A DNA stretch of 64,000 bases from assembly GCF_000004195.4 (NCBI RefSeq), contig NC_030684.2, positions 68,493,392 to 68,557,391 of the forward strand. Reading direction: 5' to 3'. The stretch is from Xenopus tropicalis (lineage: Eukaryota; Chordata; Amphibia; Anura; Pipidae). A program made the position numbers and the translations under genes. Below are positions 36,067 to 62,682 of the stretch, in pieces (positions within the stretch are counted from its first letter, which is position 1; each line of letters begins with the position of its first letter). The notes beneath the pieces are model-generated. The model was given only the letters and a program-made list of their open reading frames with translations. It was not told where the DNA came from and made no database searches.

Positions 36067-37138
36067 ATGTTGACCTTGGACAGGTACCAAACATGGAACA
36101 TCACTATATTCTACAGATTTGTTGCTGTGTTTTTTGGATACAGAGACTTTTTAAAGGTTTTTTCAATCCTTTACTTGATTGTGACATCCTCCAATGTGAT
36201 GATAAGTCTTGCAGTGGGACATTTCAATTCCTTGTCATGGACACTTTTTTCAGGATGTACAATACACAGTGCCTGAAAACAATGTCTAATATTGTGTGAA
36301 GTTTTTGTCTGCACTGGCCATCTGTTTGTTAGACTGTAAGCCTGATTTGGGGCATCACTTGGGTGGGCAGATCCAGCAAGTATCAGCTTGTTTGTATGCC
36401 CATCTGTTCAAGAAATATTTCAGCCTTAATTTGCCACAAGCATAAATACATTGGTGTGGTGCATTTGAGTTTGTTGACCAAGGTTTAGGAGTTTAAAGGT
36501 TTTACTACTAATATGATTCCCTGCAGTAATAAGGCAGAATTGTATGTACTGTGTTAATTCACATGCAATCAATAAAACACTTGCAAGCAAAAGACAGTGG
36601 AATACATGAAATTGCTAAGAAATGAATATTTTAGCTCCACTATGACATCTACAGGTAAAGATTAAGATTGTATTACCAATGACAACATTTTTAGAACAGC
36701 GCATGGAACACTGGTAGTTTCTTGTTGGGAAATTAGAATAATAATAATAGAACTCTGAAAGCTTTAAGTTATTGTACACATTTGTATAAGAAATAGCTAT
36801 ACAAAGTGCTGCTGCATATGTCATTGTGAGAACAGCTAACTGGACTGTATAAGTGTTTGATGCTTTCTTGTTCCTTTTAGTATAATTACACTGTGTATAC
36901 AGTATCTGGATATGATTACTTTGCTATTCAGTTCATTTATACTGAATATTTTCTATAATGTCTGTATTATTGCCATTACTGTATATGTCTGCATATCATT
37001 ATTTGCAGTATAGTGCTACAGGTAGCTTCTACAATTTCTACTTATAAGAATGTATTTATTTTTAAGACATATTAAAGTTGCTCTAATCAGTTTGTCTGCC
37101 TCACCAATTAAAAGAGCAATTATTAAAGAAGCTATTTA
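36067..37138. other. unrecognised intergenic DNA
   Basis: AT-rich, without supported gene. Overlapping frames at 36049-36299 have no motif. Confidence 0.4.
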
Positions 37139-37466
37139 CAGGTATGGGATCCCTTATCCAGAAACCCATTATCCAGAAAGCTCTGAATTACGGAAAGCCC
37201 GTCTCCCATAGACTCCATTTTAATCCAATAATTCAGAATTTAGAAACCGATTTCCTTTTTCTCTGTAATAATAAAACAGAACTTTGTAATTGATCCCAAC
37301 TAAGATATAAATAATCATTATTGGATACAAAACAATCTTGTTGAGTTTAATTAATGTTTTATTGATTTTTTAGTAGACTTTAGGTATGGAGATCCAAATT
37401 ATGGAAAGACCCCTTATCCAGAATACCCTTGGTCCCGAGCATTCTGGATAATGGGTCCTATACCTG
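37139..37466. mobile_element. TA-flanked MITE (CAGGTATNGGA family)
   Basis: CAGGTATGGGATCCCTTATC and GGGTCCTATACCTG inverted ends, TA on each side; the best preserved of the three full copies. Confidence 0.9.
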
Positions 37467-38145
37467 TATTCATGCAATTAGTGTGGAGTCCTGTAATATT
37501 ACAGTTGCCCAATACTGCTGCTGCTGCTGGGTCAACAATTTTGGCAACTGCTCTTCTAGTTTAGCTTTTGAAATACTGTAACCAAGACTGCTGTAGCTTG
37601 TGTTGTGAAAGCCATGGAAGATTTAAATTAACATTTTCCTGGTTATCCATGTCAGGATTCACACCTTTCCCTCCCTTTTGTTTAATAGGCTTAATTACAA
37701 CACAGTCCTGGGGGAAGGGGGTGGCCCTAAAATAAGGTGTATTCTGTTGTTTTCGCTTTCAGGAGGACAAAGGTAACACTTATTAAAATTTATTTTACAG
37801 GGAACAAATGATATTATAGTATGCAATCTAATATCTAGAAACCCATTATAAAGAATGATCTAAAATACAAAAAGTCTAAAAGACTCTTGTATCATGATAC
37901 AGAAATTGCTAAAAAATGCTAATGTTCATTTAAGTATAGTGCAAAAAAATAATCTCTATGTAAAAAGTATTTCGCTAACCTGTCAAGAGGAAATGAAAGG
38001 CAATACAAGGATTTGCAAAATTGCATAATTTTATAGATCATGATTAAAGCAGACCTTTCAAAATGAAATTGCTTCCCCCCACCAGAGGTGCAGGCTAATA
38101 AAGGGTGATAGTGCTCTTTAAAAAGCAGCTCTGTATGTACTAGAT
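37467..38145. other. unrecognised intergenic DNA
   Basis: No gene or repeat recognised, apart from a short GCT-rich tract at 37518. Confidence 0.4.
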
Positions 38146-38463
38146 CAGGGCTGTCCAACTGGCAGCCCGCAGCCCCCCTCTGTGTGGCTGCTGTGACTGT
38201 AACTGCCCTGTGCGTGCCATATACTCAACCTGCCCTGTGCGTGCCATATACTCCACCTGCCCTGTGCGTGCCATATACTCAACCTGCCCTGTGCGTGCCA
38301 TATACTCCACCTGCCCTGTGCGTGCCATATACTCCACCTGCCCTGTGCGTGCCATATACTCCACCTGCCCTGTGCGTGCCATATACTCCACCTGCCCTGT
38401 GCTGCCTGTGGGAGGTGAACCTGGCAGGGGTTTGTTCTGGGAGTTTGTTAGCAGTTGGAAATA
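38146..38463. mobile_element. hAT-like element fragment with minisatellite, third copy
   Basis: CAGGGCTGTCCAACTGGCAG at the left is the family end, and GGGAGGTGAACCTGGCAGGG with GGAGTTTGTTAGCAGTTGGA at the right is the reverse complement of 33928-33990. The distal end is missing. Confidence 0.65.
38204..38400. repeat. 27-bp minisatellite, seven nearly perfect units
   Basis: Unit CCTGTGCGTGCCATATACTC plus MACCTGC, nearly identical between copies. The long frames on both strands are caused by a unit length divisible by three. Confidence 0.95.
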
Positions 38464-39339
38464 TAGTCATTAAATTAAACATATAAGCAAAAAAATGAAA
38501 AAAAAAACCTTAAGAACAAATATGAAGTCAATTTATTTTTGAAGCAGTGAAACTGCCACGACAAGTCTGTACATTTTTAGTTACAATTTCACTATACAGA
38601 GCATTTCAATCACAATACTATTGATTGATAACTTTACAATATACACACAATTTATGAACATTACACATAAATGTAAATCTATACACAAGATGAGCACTTC
38701 TTGCCAAAAATAAGGCTATTCAATGATAATTCTGCATTTTTTTAATCCATGATATGCAAAACACAGCTTCTATGTACTAAAGACTCAATTTTTTTTTTAA
38801 TTAAAAAACTACAAAAAAAAAAAACCCCAACAAACCCACACAGGTTTATTACCAAAATGGGTGCATTTAATTATTTGCCAGTACAAGGTATGATTAATTC
38901 AAATATCTCAAAGGCAAAACAAATTTACAAATAGGTGTTGATAAATCTTTAAAAAATATATAATTTTTTTAATCTGTTTGATAGAAGGGACACGAATGTT
39001 AAAAAGTATGCTAGACTTTGCAACACTTCACATACACATAAAGGTCCTTTGTTTCTAAAAGCAGAAAGACTGTATGCAATACAGCCATGGAACACCTTGT
39101 TGTGAGAGATGTTCCCTCTAATTCTTTCCCGCAAAAAAAAAATAAAAATTAAGTATTGAGAATTTCAACTTTTGAGTACATTTTTAAAAACAGTGTGCTC
39201 AGGTCAGAACAGATACAAAATTTTATGTTTTCATGTTTCATATTTGCACGCCCCCACTAATTAGGCTTTAATGTCTTAAGTAAAGCAAAACAAAAATTAC
39301 GGAAAACAAAGACAGAAGGGAATAAATAACTGTTAGAAT

Positions 39340-39727
39340 GTTATAGAATGTTCTATTCCAAAAAACTTTGCAATTGGTTTTGTGTTTAAATTATTTGCCT
39401 TCCTTTTCAACATCTTTCCTGCTTTCAAATGAGGGTCACTGACCCCAGCAGCCAAAAAACTGCTTACAAATTTGATTCCTTATGTTTCTATTTAGGCCCT
39501 CTCCTAGTCATACTTCAGTCTCTTAAACCACCGCCTAGTTGCTAAGGTAAACAAGTCCCTAGCATCCATATAACTGCTATTCCAAAATTGAGAACTGCTA
39601 AACAAAAAGCTAAATAAGTGAAAAACAAAACAAAAACCACAAAACAACCAAGTGCAAATTTTCTCGGAAAATCAATGTCTAAGTCATACTAACAGTATGT
39701 TTAAAGGTGAACAACCCCTTTAAAGGG
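39340..39727. mobile_element. probable T2-like MITE, left end uncertain
   Basis: The right end GTTTAAAGGTGAACAACCCC TTTAAAGG is of T2 type with TTAA. The body (GCAGTTTT, TAGCTTTTTGTT, GTTGCTAAGG in inverse) is similar to 54190-54320 in intron 2, which carries the same repeat in opposite orientation. Confidence 0.5.
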
Positions 39728-42617
39728 GAGAAGTAATTTAAGTACTCTTGACAATTAGTAAGTAGCGTTTTTTGTCGTTAAAATAAATACTGATATATCC
39801 ATTGGTTTGAATGGATCTCGGCAGCTCCAGAATTTGCCGACAGTGGGGGAAAAAAAAGTAGAGGCAAAACAGAAGATTCTAAATCAAGCAAAAACTAAGT
39901 CACTAGGACAGCATTAGTATAGAAGCAATTCTTGTTGCTAGAGTCAATGTCCCCCCAGAGCAACCAGTTTCCATAGGCTAAGCGTCTGTGCACACCCAAC
40001 CTTTCATTCCATGTGCTGAATAGCACAATTGATTGCATCCACCATGCCACCAGTCTCATCTACCCACATCTATACTGCCCTTTTATTCAACCCTCAAAGT
40101 TTTCTGAGACAACAATCTGGCTGCTGGGAAACAGAAAGGTATTGGAGAAGGCTAAGGATCAAAAAACAAAGCTGGTGCTTCACTGGCTCCCTGCATGACT
40201 GTGCTAAATGTAAAGTAGTACATTCTGTTAAACTGAGCAAAAACCAAGCCAAAACAAACTACTACCTAATTATGTTTAACGTGCCATTTTCTACCAAGAG
40301 AATAGTTATCAGAAGGTGCAGTGACCATTTAATAGTGTTTAATTATGTAAATGGATACAGGGATTGGCGAGTGCGGTTTTTACCTGCATTGAAAAGTGTA
40401 AGAGGTCATAAGAGAATCCCCAGACTCAACTAACTACTTGACAAATAGGCTTGTTGCAACAGTTAATCTGTTAATGGAGAAGAAAAGTTATAATCACTGG
40501 GGGGGAGGCGTTGCAGGGTAGGTCTGTTGCAGACCCCCTGGGGGTGCGTTGCAGGGTAAGTCTGTTAGAGATGATCTTTTTCAGCTTGTTTGATGGCCCC
40601 AGGCAGATGCTGTGCAGTACAGTGAAAAAAATAAAGCAAATATAAATCAGTGAGGGGCCTAATTTTTGGCACCCCCTCAGTGATTATAACTTTCCTTCTC
40701 TTTCAATGCAAGTAGAAGACCCCACAACAACCTATTATAAAGAAAACAGAATATATTTACAGCTGTTTTGAACTGGCAGAATGAATTGACTACTTTGTGA
40801 CAGAAAATGTTAATAACAATGCCTAGGTAGATGTTGAAACTGCTTGCTCGGCTTGAAAGCACTTGAGCGAAAACAAATGTTCCTTTTCCAACACGTAACA
40901 ATGATCTCTGGGCAATATCTTGCAGTATTATACAATAACACATCACCCTTAGCTATGTTAATATTTTTCCTGCATAAGCTAAAGCAACTTTACTGAAGTA
41001 AAAAACAAGCCACCCAAAATATAACAGACTACCTACTTTGGTACAAGCAATGAACTGCTAAACAAAAAGGATAAGCCTGCTACTTAGTAAAATGTTGCTT
41101 CTGACACTGGTTTGCCCACAATTGCACTCAAACAGTAGGCATATAATGCATCCCATGCATATAAAAGTACATAAGACTAGAACCACCTTTTCCAGCGAAT
41201 GCAACTCAAAATAATAAATATGAAAACGGCTTATGTTCTCTGTCATAAAAGGCCAAGAGCAAACCTAGAATTGTGCCTTCCTCTGCTCCCTGCCATCAAT
41301 GCTTCCTGTAGTTTCCTCTACATTTCCCAGAAATAAGAATAACTTTCATGTAAAGTTTTTTTTTGTATTCAAAAGCCGTAACACATTATAGGCACTATTT
41401 TTCCCTCTTCATTAGAGTCAGATTAAAAACATATTTCCTGGTCAACACACTTTGGCCATTAATATATTCTACAGAGCCATAAATGGGTCTCTGCATGGTT
41501 TGCTCCTGACAATATAACAGCTTTCTTGGAAAGCAAATCAATGCGAATATTATACAGGGCCTTGTACGTTCCTCAAAAAATTTAGCAAAACAAAAAATAT
41601 ATTTACAAAGTGCTTTTCAAAATACGATCTTTACAGTAAGCCAAAAACCAACCTAATCCACATACATCAACATAGAACTGTAAAGTTAAAAGACAACATT
41701 TTTATATATCTCCAGAAAGGAAACTTCTCTTTTGCCTGAAGGTTAACCATGTGCTTTGTAACCAGGCTAAATGTGTAAGGTTTTAAACTAGCAACACAAC
41801 TAAAAAGGATTTGTGGTGCCTTGGAGCATTTCTACCATGTGGACACTTGTAACTGTTCTGGCAGCAAAACTAGACAAATAAATAATGGAGAACGTGAAGT
41901 GTGCCCAGGTGACTGGAAGGTCTAGGGACGTATTCAGCAGTCAATGCAGTGATTGGGGGTAATAATAAAAGATCTCATATGATATATTATGCTGAATACA
42001 TTTTAAAAGAGGTGACTTGAGAAATCTAAAGAATCCACATTATATCTTAAAAGATTGCATTTGAACTACAATCTTTCCCTTTCTAATAGTGGAATCACCA
42101 ACACTCCACACAGGAAAAAAAAAAGCCTGGTTACACAAAATGTGTTTAGGGCACCTATGTTTATGACTTCAAACTTAACCCACTTAAGGATGTTGAGGAG
42201 TGTTCTGTTTTTTTTTAAACAATCATCCTTTACTACCACCAGCCAACAGGTATCTTGTCCATCTGGCATTCCGCCTATTCCCACATTATAAAAGGGTCAT
42301 GTTGGCCGGTCATGCAGGGCTGAGTAAGGACACAATCCTCTAACAGGAGAAAGCATGATTTACATTGTGCCACACACAGCATTACTGATAGTGTTAATGT
42401 AAAAAAATAAAAACACAAAAACAGTGTTTGCATTAATTTTTTGATACTGATGATTCCTTCCACTGACAGGAACATTACAGTATCATTGTAATATGCAGGT
42501 ATTCCTGACAAACTGATTGCACAATAGACATTTTGAACAACAGACATTTTGCTACAACACTATGTAGCATCACATCACAGTAAAACCTTGCAAATCTATT
42601 TACATCGGAGACAGATT

Positions 42618-42637
42618 TTTTTTTTTTTTTTTTTTTA
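42618..42637. repeat. poly-T run (A-run on the pabir2 strand)
   Basis: About 20 T in the presumed 3'UTR. On the gene strand this is an A-run that may prime oligo-dT internally. Confidence 0.9.
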
Positions 42638-43556
42638 CTGTAGATCACATTGCAGTGGAAGGCATGTTTCAGCCTAAGGTATATTACTAATACACTGACA
42701 AATGTCAGTTCCACACTGTTATGAATAGTTTGTTTGAACTAAAATCGCCAACTATTACTGCCATATAAATTAACAATCTGTTCTATACAGGTGTTCAGCT
42801 CTAAACCTTGTGTTGTAGCCTCATTAGTGTTTCCGCTTTACTGCGATTAGTCTCTTGGTAGCTAGTGAAGTTTAAAACACTCTACAGTCTTGGAGGCATA
42901 TGCCAACCCTCCCAGAATGATCCAGCTGGAATTCTGATGTTTTTCATGCTGGATTTTTAAAGACAGGAAGATCATAATGCACACCACCTAAACTGAACAT
43001 TAGAATGTCACATTACTTCTCCATATGTCCAATCCTACATCTGATGCAGAACCACACAAATGGAAAAGAGAAAGAATGTGTCATCCTTGACAGGTGACTG
43101 AAATTAATTTTAACAGCTGTTTATCAATGTGACATAGATGCCAACAAGTCTATATACAAGACAAAGAAAGGCTACTGAATATATATAGCTAATGGGGTTC
43201 AGCAGGCAGTATCTCATCAGACACTTATGTATTCTGTCTTCACTGTTTCACTGCTTTTCTTAAGCAACTGGTCATTTTGTCATACATCAAGTTAAATGAC
43301 CTATTTGCATTGACTAATGCAAACACCACTGGAAAAATATATATATATTTTTTTTTCTGCTACAATTTCAAAGTAATGTATAACATACTGGGTAAAAAAA
43401 AAAAAAAAAGGACATTTATAATTCATGATTGTAAAACAGAATATAATCCTGTTAAATAAATAAATAGGAAAAGAAATAAAATTGGAAAACTACCAATAAA
43501 TAACTGGATCACAATGGCAAAATTTGAGCACATCAGTGCATAATTTTCATTGATAT

Positions 43557-43849
43557 TAGGGATGCACCGAAGCCAGGATTCGGCTCAGAGTCTGCCTTTT
43601 TCAGCAGGCTAAATTTGGCCAAATCCATGCCTCTGGCCTAGAATTTGAATCCTTAAAATCAGGTGATTTTCTGTCACATAAGCTGAACAATTTCCGGCGC
43701 ATGCAAAGCGCACAGTTGCCTTTAACCCTTCCTTTCCTATATTCCATATGCAAATTAGGGTTCAGATTTGGTTCAGTATTCAGCTAAATCTTTCGCATAG
43801 TATTTGGGGTTTGGCTGGATCTTAAAATAGTGGATTTAGTGCATCCCTA
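43557..43849. mobile_element. hAT MITE, 293 bp, perfect 8-bp target duplication
   Basis: Inverted ends TAGGGATGCAC and GTGCATCCCTA, flanked by ATTGATAT on both sides (43549-43556, 43850-43857). It lies 125 bases beyond the pabir2 stop codon, so it is part of the 3'UTR. Confidence 0.95.
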
Positions 43850-43973
43850 ATTGATATATAAGCCATGTGTTGCCACTCCAGTGTCTAAGTCCTGCAAGTC
43901 TATCAGGCCAGAGGTGCTTGCTTCAGAAAAACATAAAAATAAAAAAAATAAGCATGGCAACAATTACAGAGCG

Positions 43974-58572
<14,599 letters not shown>

Positions 58573-58873
58573 AGTAGCGTCGCTCCCTGGGCTCTTGTGG
58601 GGGTGGAAGCGGGGAGCTAGCGCCAGCTTCTCCCCTCCTTATTCACTGGCTCATATCTCTCCTTCGGGCACCCCGTTTAGGCCCCACCGACTGAATGAAG
58701 ACTCCAGCCCGAATCCAGCCAGGGCCCCATAGCCCGGGAAAGTCCGCCGGGTCGTGCAATCCTGCCGCCGCCTCCTCCTCCCGCCTTATTCCGTACAGGA
58801 GATGACCGGCTAAGTAGCAGCTCAGGCCCAGGCCTGCTACATAACTTGCGTTGAGAGAGCGGCGCAGCCTCTT

Positions 58874-58883
58874 GCGCATGCGC
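58874..58883. promoter_or_regulatory. NRF1-type palindrome GCGCATGCGC
   Basis: A perfect GCGCATGCGC, the consensus bound by NRF1 in TATA-less CpG promoters, about 300 bases above the pabir2 start codon. Confidence 0.6.
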
Positions 58884-58955
58884 ATAAACCCAACTCCGAA
58901 TACTCAGCATCTCCCTGTAACAGGTACAGCGCTCTACTGAGGCCCCTATAAGATC

Positions 58956-58963
58956 ACCGGAAA
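58956..58963. promoter_or_regulatory. ETS-type site ACCGGAAA
   Basis: An ACCGGAAA match to the ETS/GABP core at the outer edge of the CpG-rich promoter. A short match, so only suggestive. Confidence 0.35.
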
Positions 58964-58972
58964 CGTTCATGG

Positions 58973-59592
58973 GCCCGTAAATTCCAGATTTTTATTCTAA
59001 TTATTTTATCTAATCTTTTAGTGTTTTGTGGTAGTTTTGTTTTTTAGTTACACTTTTGAGCCCCCGTATATTGTTATAGTCACTGCAGACTATTAGGAAC
59101 AGCTGTTTCCAGCCAATTGCCTGCTAAATTTTAAGGCAACTTTAGTTCACATTTACACAAGCAAGAGGTTTGTTAATACCAAGTGAAGCAAATTTAGGTT
59201 TCAAATTAGTAGTTTAGGACCACTTACTAATGCTTTAATTGATTTAATATATGCAAAAGTTGAGTACAAAAAAATATATTTTCTGTGTCATTTACTAATT
59301 CCCAATACCTGTTTCTTTTAACTTGTTTATTATAATCACAATTCATAGAGCTAAAGTTTTTTTCAGCTATTTATTGATTCAATAAATAAATAAAAATGGT
59401 AAAAATTGTTGCCATTGGATAGAAAAGGTTTATGCTAAGGGCAGATAAATTGTTTAATGTGGTGAAAAACAACTTTAGTAAACAGAGCAAATTATTGTAA
59501 ATAATAGTCACACAAATAAATATGAATACCACATTTTTTAAAACATAGGAGAAAAACATTTTCACAGGGCTGCAAGGAAAATATTTTGATGT
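58973..59592. other. AT-rich DNA upstream of pabir2
   Basis: Base composition drops sharply from the promoter; no gene or repeat end recognised. Confidence 0.45.
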
Positions 59593-60427
59593 TTAAAGGA
59601 GAAGGAAAGGCTACCAAAGAGTTAATCTCAAGCTGCAGGCATACCTTCAGTTGTCTCAATAGTGCCCTTAAGTCTCCCCAAATTGCAGTCGTTCAGATGA
59701 TCAGAAGCCAAACAGGAAAAAAAACGCTGAGCTGTGTAAAGAAAGTTCCCATAATGCCTCACTCCTGCACAGACATGCAGACCAAGTAAACATGCTCAGT
59801 TAGTAAGACTATGGGGCACATTTACTAATCCACGAATGTCCAAAAAGCGCCCAAATGCGTTTTTTTCGTGATGATCGGTATTTTGTGACTGTCGCAAATT
59901 TTTCGAGCGCTCAATACGAAAAAGTTGCGACAATTTGCGAAAGTCATAATGGCTATGAAAAAGTCGCAACAATTCACGAAAGTCATAATGGCTATGGAAA
60001 AGTCACGACAATTCACAAAATTTGTTATGGCTATGAAAAAGTTGCGACAATTCGCGCAAATCGTAACGGCTACGAAAAAAGTCGCGACGTGACAAAAAAA
60101 CGCAAAAAATACGATAAAGTCACAAAATGTTAGTTTCCAATCCGTTTTTTTCCCATTCGGATTCGTGGATTAGTAAATCAGCCCCTATGAGTCAGCTTCT
60201 TGGCTCAGATCCACATTCCTAAGGGGGGGGGGATTGAGTTCTTAGCATTCTTGAGGGAGGGGGGAGCAGGAAAGAGCAGAGAACAGAAAGCTGCATGTTT
60301 CTGGCACAGACACAACTAATCTTTTTTCAGAGAAGTCAGTGCAGTTTTTCTGTGAGTGCTTATGGCTGTATTTACATAGACCTTTCTGATAAAGCTTACT
60401 TAGTTTTTACCTTTCTTTCTCTTTTAA
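59593..60427. mobile_element. T2-like MITE carrying a nested Harbinger-like MITE
   Basis: TTAAAGGAGAAGGAAAGG and TTTCTTTCTCTTTTAA ends. The left part (CTCAAGCTGCAGGCATACCT) is the inverse of 62620-62650 in the element at 62172-62682. Confidence 0.8.
59813..60185. mobile_element. Harbinger-like MITE with internal 42-bp tandem repeats
   Basis: GGGGCACATTTACTAATCC and its inverse GGATTAGTAAATCAGCCCC are the ends, TAT flanks both sides (59810-59812, 60186-60188). Inside are about four units of a 42-bp repeat (59925-60090). Confidence 0.9.
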
Positions 60428-62171
60428 GTCCCTCTTTTAAGAGACATATCATATAAAAATTATGAATGTACCAGTGAATTATACTCCTCTAAATATAGAA
60501 AGATTGTGCTTAAAAAAGTTGTGTTTCGGACTGATTTATTGAGAAGTTCCCCCCAAACCCCACTAGTCCCACCCACTTCCTGCTGGCTGAATTCTCTGGA
60601 TGTGCAGGGGAGCCGACAGCTCTCAGTACAGGAACGGCAGCTAGGCTTACCTAATAGGGAACTGAAGCGTGTCTGTGCTTGTGTGACTGCAGGGCTGTGA
60701 TTGGCTACCCCCCTCCTACTGTGCTTCTGGCAGGGACCGTTAGGACACGCCCACCCTTTCCGTGGTCAACTTATGAGCGCGGAATGCGGAAGTGTGGCGT
60801 GAATGCGCATTCATGCAGAACTTCCACATCCTCGGTTCACGGGGGATTGACATATTGGCACCCCTGATCTATAGGGAGCTCCAATAAAGGGGCTATTTTT
60901 GCAGACAATATTCCATTTTAACCCAAATTGGAACCAGCACCATATATTAATCATAATTGCAATTGCCTACAAAATGTATCCAACGTGTTTTCTTTAACAG
61001 CTCAGCCCACATTTCCCTTTTGACCTCCTTACTGAACACTAAAAGAGATACAATGTTTCTCAAACTTAATTAAATAGGTAGCTTTTGGCAGAGAGGCCAG
61101 CTAAACCTGCACACATAGATACAAAACGATCCCAAAACCCCCAGAAATGTGTTCAAACTTTAAATAACCTGCAAAATTTAGTAAAATGGGAGTGGTATTT
61201 AGGGGGTGTGGTTGCAAAAAATGTTAATGGTCAAAACATTTTTGCCATGCTACGCGCACCAACTCTTTTCGTCCCTCTTTTTATTTTTCAAATGTTGGGG
61301 TGTGTGGCTTAACCCATAATGTGAAAATTCAGTCAGAAAGAAAAAGATGGTGTAAGAAGAGGTAAAAAGCAGCACAGGTGGCTGCTGTTTTTAATATAGC
61401 ATTTATTAAGTGACCACTGCTTTTAGACTAGAAGTTTACACCAGGCAATGTAATTGCCTTTCAAGAATCTATGTAGCAATGTCTGGCATTCAGATGGCAA
61501 TGTGTATTTGGACACTGGCAGCGTACAGCTGTATTTCCATTCAACAGTGTTGTATTCATGAAGGACAAAGGGAAGGTACATCGGCTCCTTTTACGTCATT
61601 CAGATGAGAAAGTTAGCTTGTGCTGGTAGATAGAGAGTACAAGGGGCTACCTTATGCCTGCTACCACTGGGCTCTGCATTTTACACATGATTTTTAATCT
61701 GGCAAGAGGTGCAGAGCACAGTGATACCTTGGTAGCAAGTGCTTCTTAAATAACCCCTAAGAAGGGCGATTTTGCATCCCTTAGCGCTCTAGCACTTGCG
61801 TTCACAGTCATTGTAAAGAAACCCTTTCATTTTTAACCAAACCACGTGTCCTCACAACACTGGTTTAGCAAGACTCTTTGTAGAGTTAGGTTAATTTGCA
61901 TTTATCATATCCCTTCCTGGAGTGTATTTTCATATGAAAAGCTTATTCAGTTGCATCACATATAAATTGCAAAACCCGATTTGCAATCACTTTAACATGC
62001 GATTTGAGTGCCTCCAGCATTACACAATTGTAAATGCATTGAGTACATAATAGAACAATAAGACCTTGTACATTTATGTGGGAAAGAAACGGCTAATTTT
62101 TTTGATAAACAAAAAAATCATACTGTGATTAATGTATGCACACTTTAACACTTTGTGGAAGCAATATCACC
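60428..62171. other. unrecognised DNA, partly repeat-like
   Basis: A GC-rich block at 60540-60870 and a segment at 61080-61320 (GGGAGTGGTATTTAGGGGG TGTGG) look repeat-derived; the rest is unrecognised. No exon of a divergent gene was found. Confidence 0.35.
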
Positions 62172-62682
62172 TTAAAGGAGAAGGAAAGGGTGTAAAGTGC
62201 AACCCCCTAAATTGAAAGGCCTCATGTCCCTGTAGCTGATCGCTACGTTTTTTTACCTGGATAGCCTGTATATTGCCTGCAGTCTCTGATTTTCATAAAC
62301 GCTATATTTCTTCTATGACGGCCACCATGTTGGATAGTTAAATTATTCCAACATGCCGCCACGTAAGAAAAAGCGCATGCGTGAACCTTTTCTCTCCCCT
62401 AGATGCGAGCGTGACCTACTCTACCCAAGCGCTCCTGCTTTGTGAGATGGAAAGCGCGCTCACAGGGTATGTTAAATGCGCATGTGCTTCCTGAGTAGCT
62501 GGTCTTAGTCTCGGTGCAGGAGCAATGCATTCTGGGAATCTTCTTTACACAGCTCAGTGTTTTTTGGCTTCTGATCATCTGAACAGGAGAAATATGGGGA
62601 GACTTAAAGGCTCTATTGAGAGAACTGAAGGTATGCCTGCAGCTTGAGATTAACTCTTTATTAGCCTTTCCTTCTCCTTTAA
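62172..62682. mobile_element. T2-like MITE
   Basis: TTAAAGGAGAAGGAAAGGG and CCTTTCCTTCTCCTTTAA are inverted ends with TTAA. The GC-rich middle (62340-62520) includes GCGCATGCGTG and gives no gene. Confidence 0.9.

Larger units (their letters stand above)
38532..43973 (-). other. pabir2: probable long 3'UTR of pabir2
   Basis: Downstream of the stop lies 5.4 kb with no other supported gene and a lower density of transposons than the introns. The last good AATAAA on the minus strand is at 38532-38537, just before a hAT-like repeat; ATTAAA variants also occur, for example near 38868. The segment holds a hAT MITE (43557-43849), a poly-T run on the plus strand (42618-42636) and a T2-like end (about 39698-39727). 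That this whole segment is transcribed is inference; shorter 3' ends are equally possible. Confidence 0.4.
58573..58970 (-). promoter_or_regulatory. pabir2: pabir2 5' leader and GC-rich promoter
   Basis: The 400 bases above the ATG are much richer in G+C and CpG than the surroundings, as expected for a CpG-island promoter of a widely expressed gene. No TATA box is evident. An NRF1-type palindrome and an ETS-type ACCGGAAA lie in it. The transcription start cannot be placed from sequence alone. Confidence 0.65.

Noticed and set aside
38140..38486. Four overlapping frames of VEYMARTGQ, ALCVPYTPP and similar repeats
   Set aside because: Caused by seven 27-bp units whose length is divisible by three.
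59855..60133. 92-residue frame with periodic GYEKVATI repeats
   Set aside because: Created by the 42-bp tandem repeat in a MITE.
60428..62171. Possible divergent gene sharing the pabir2 promoter
   Set aside because: No first exon with a good donor and no recognisable coding sequence was found upstream; the GC-rich block looks repeat-derived.
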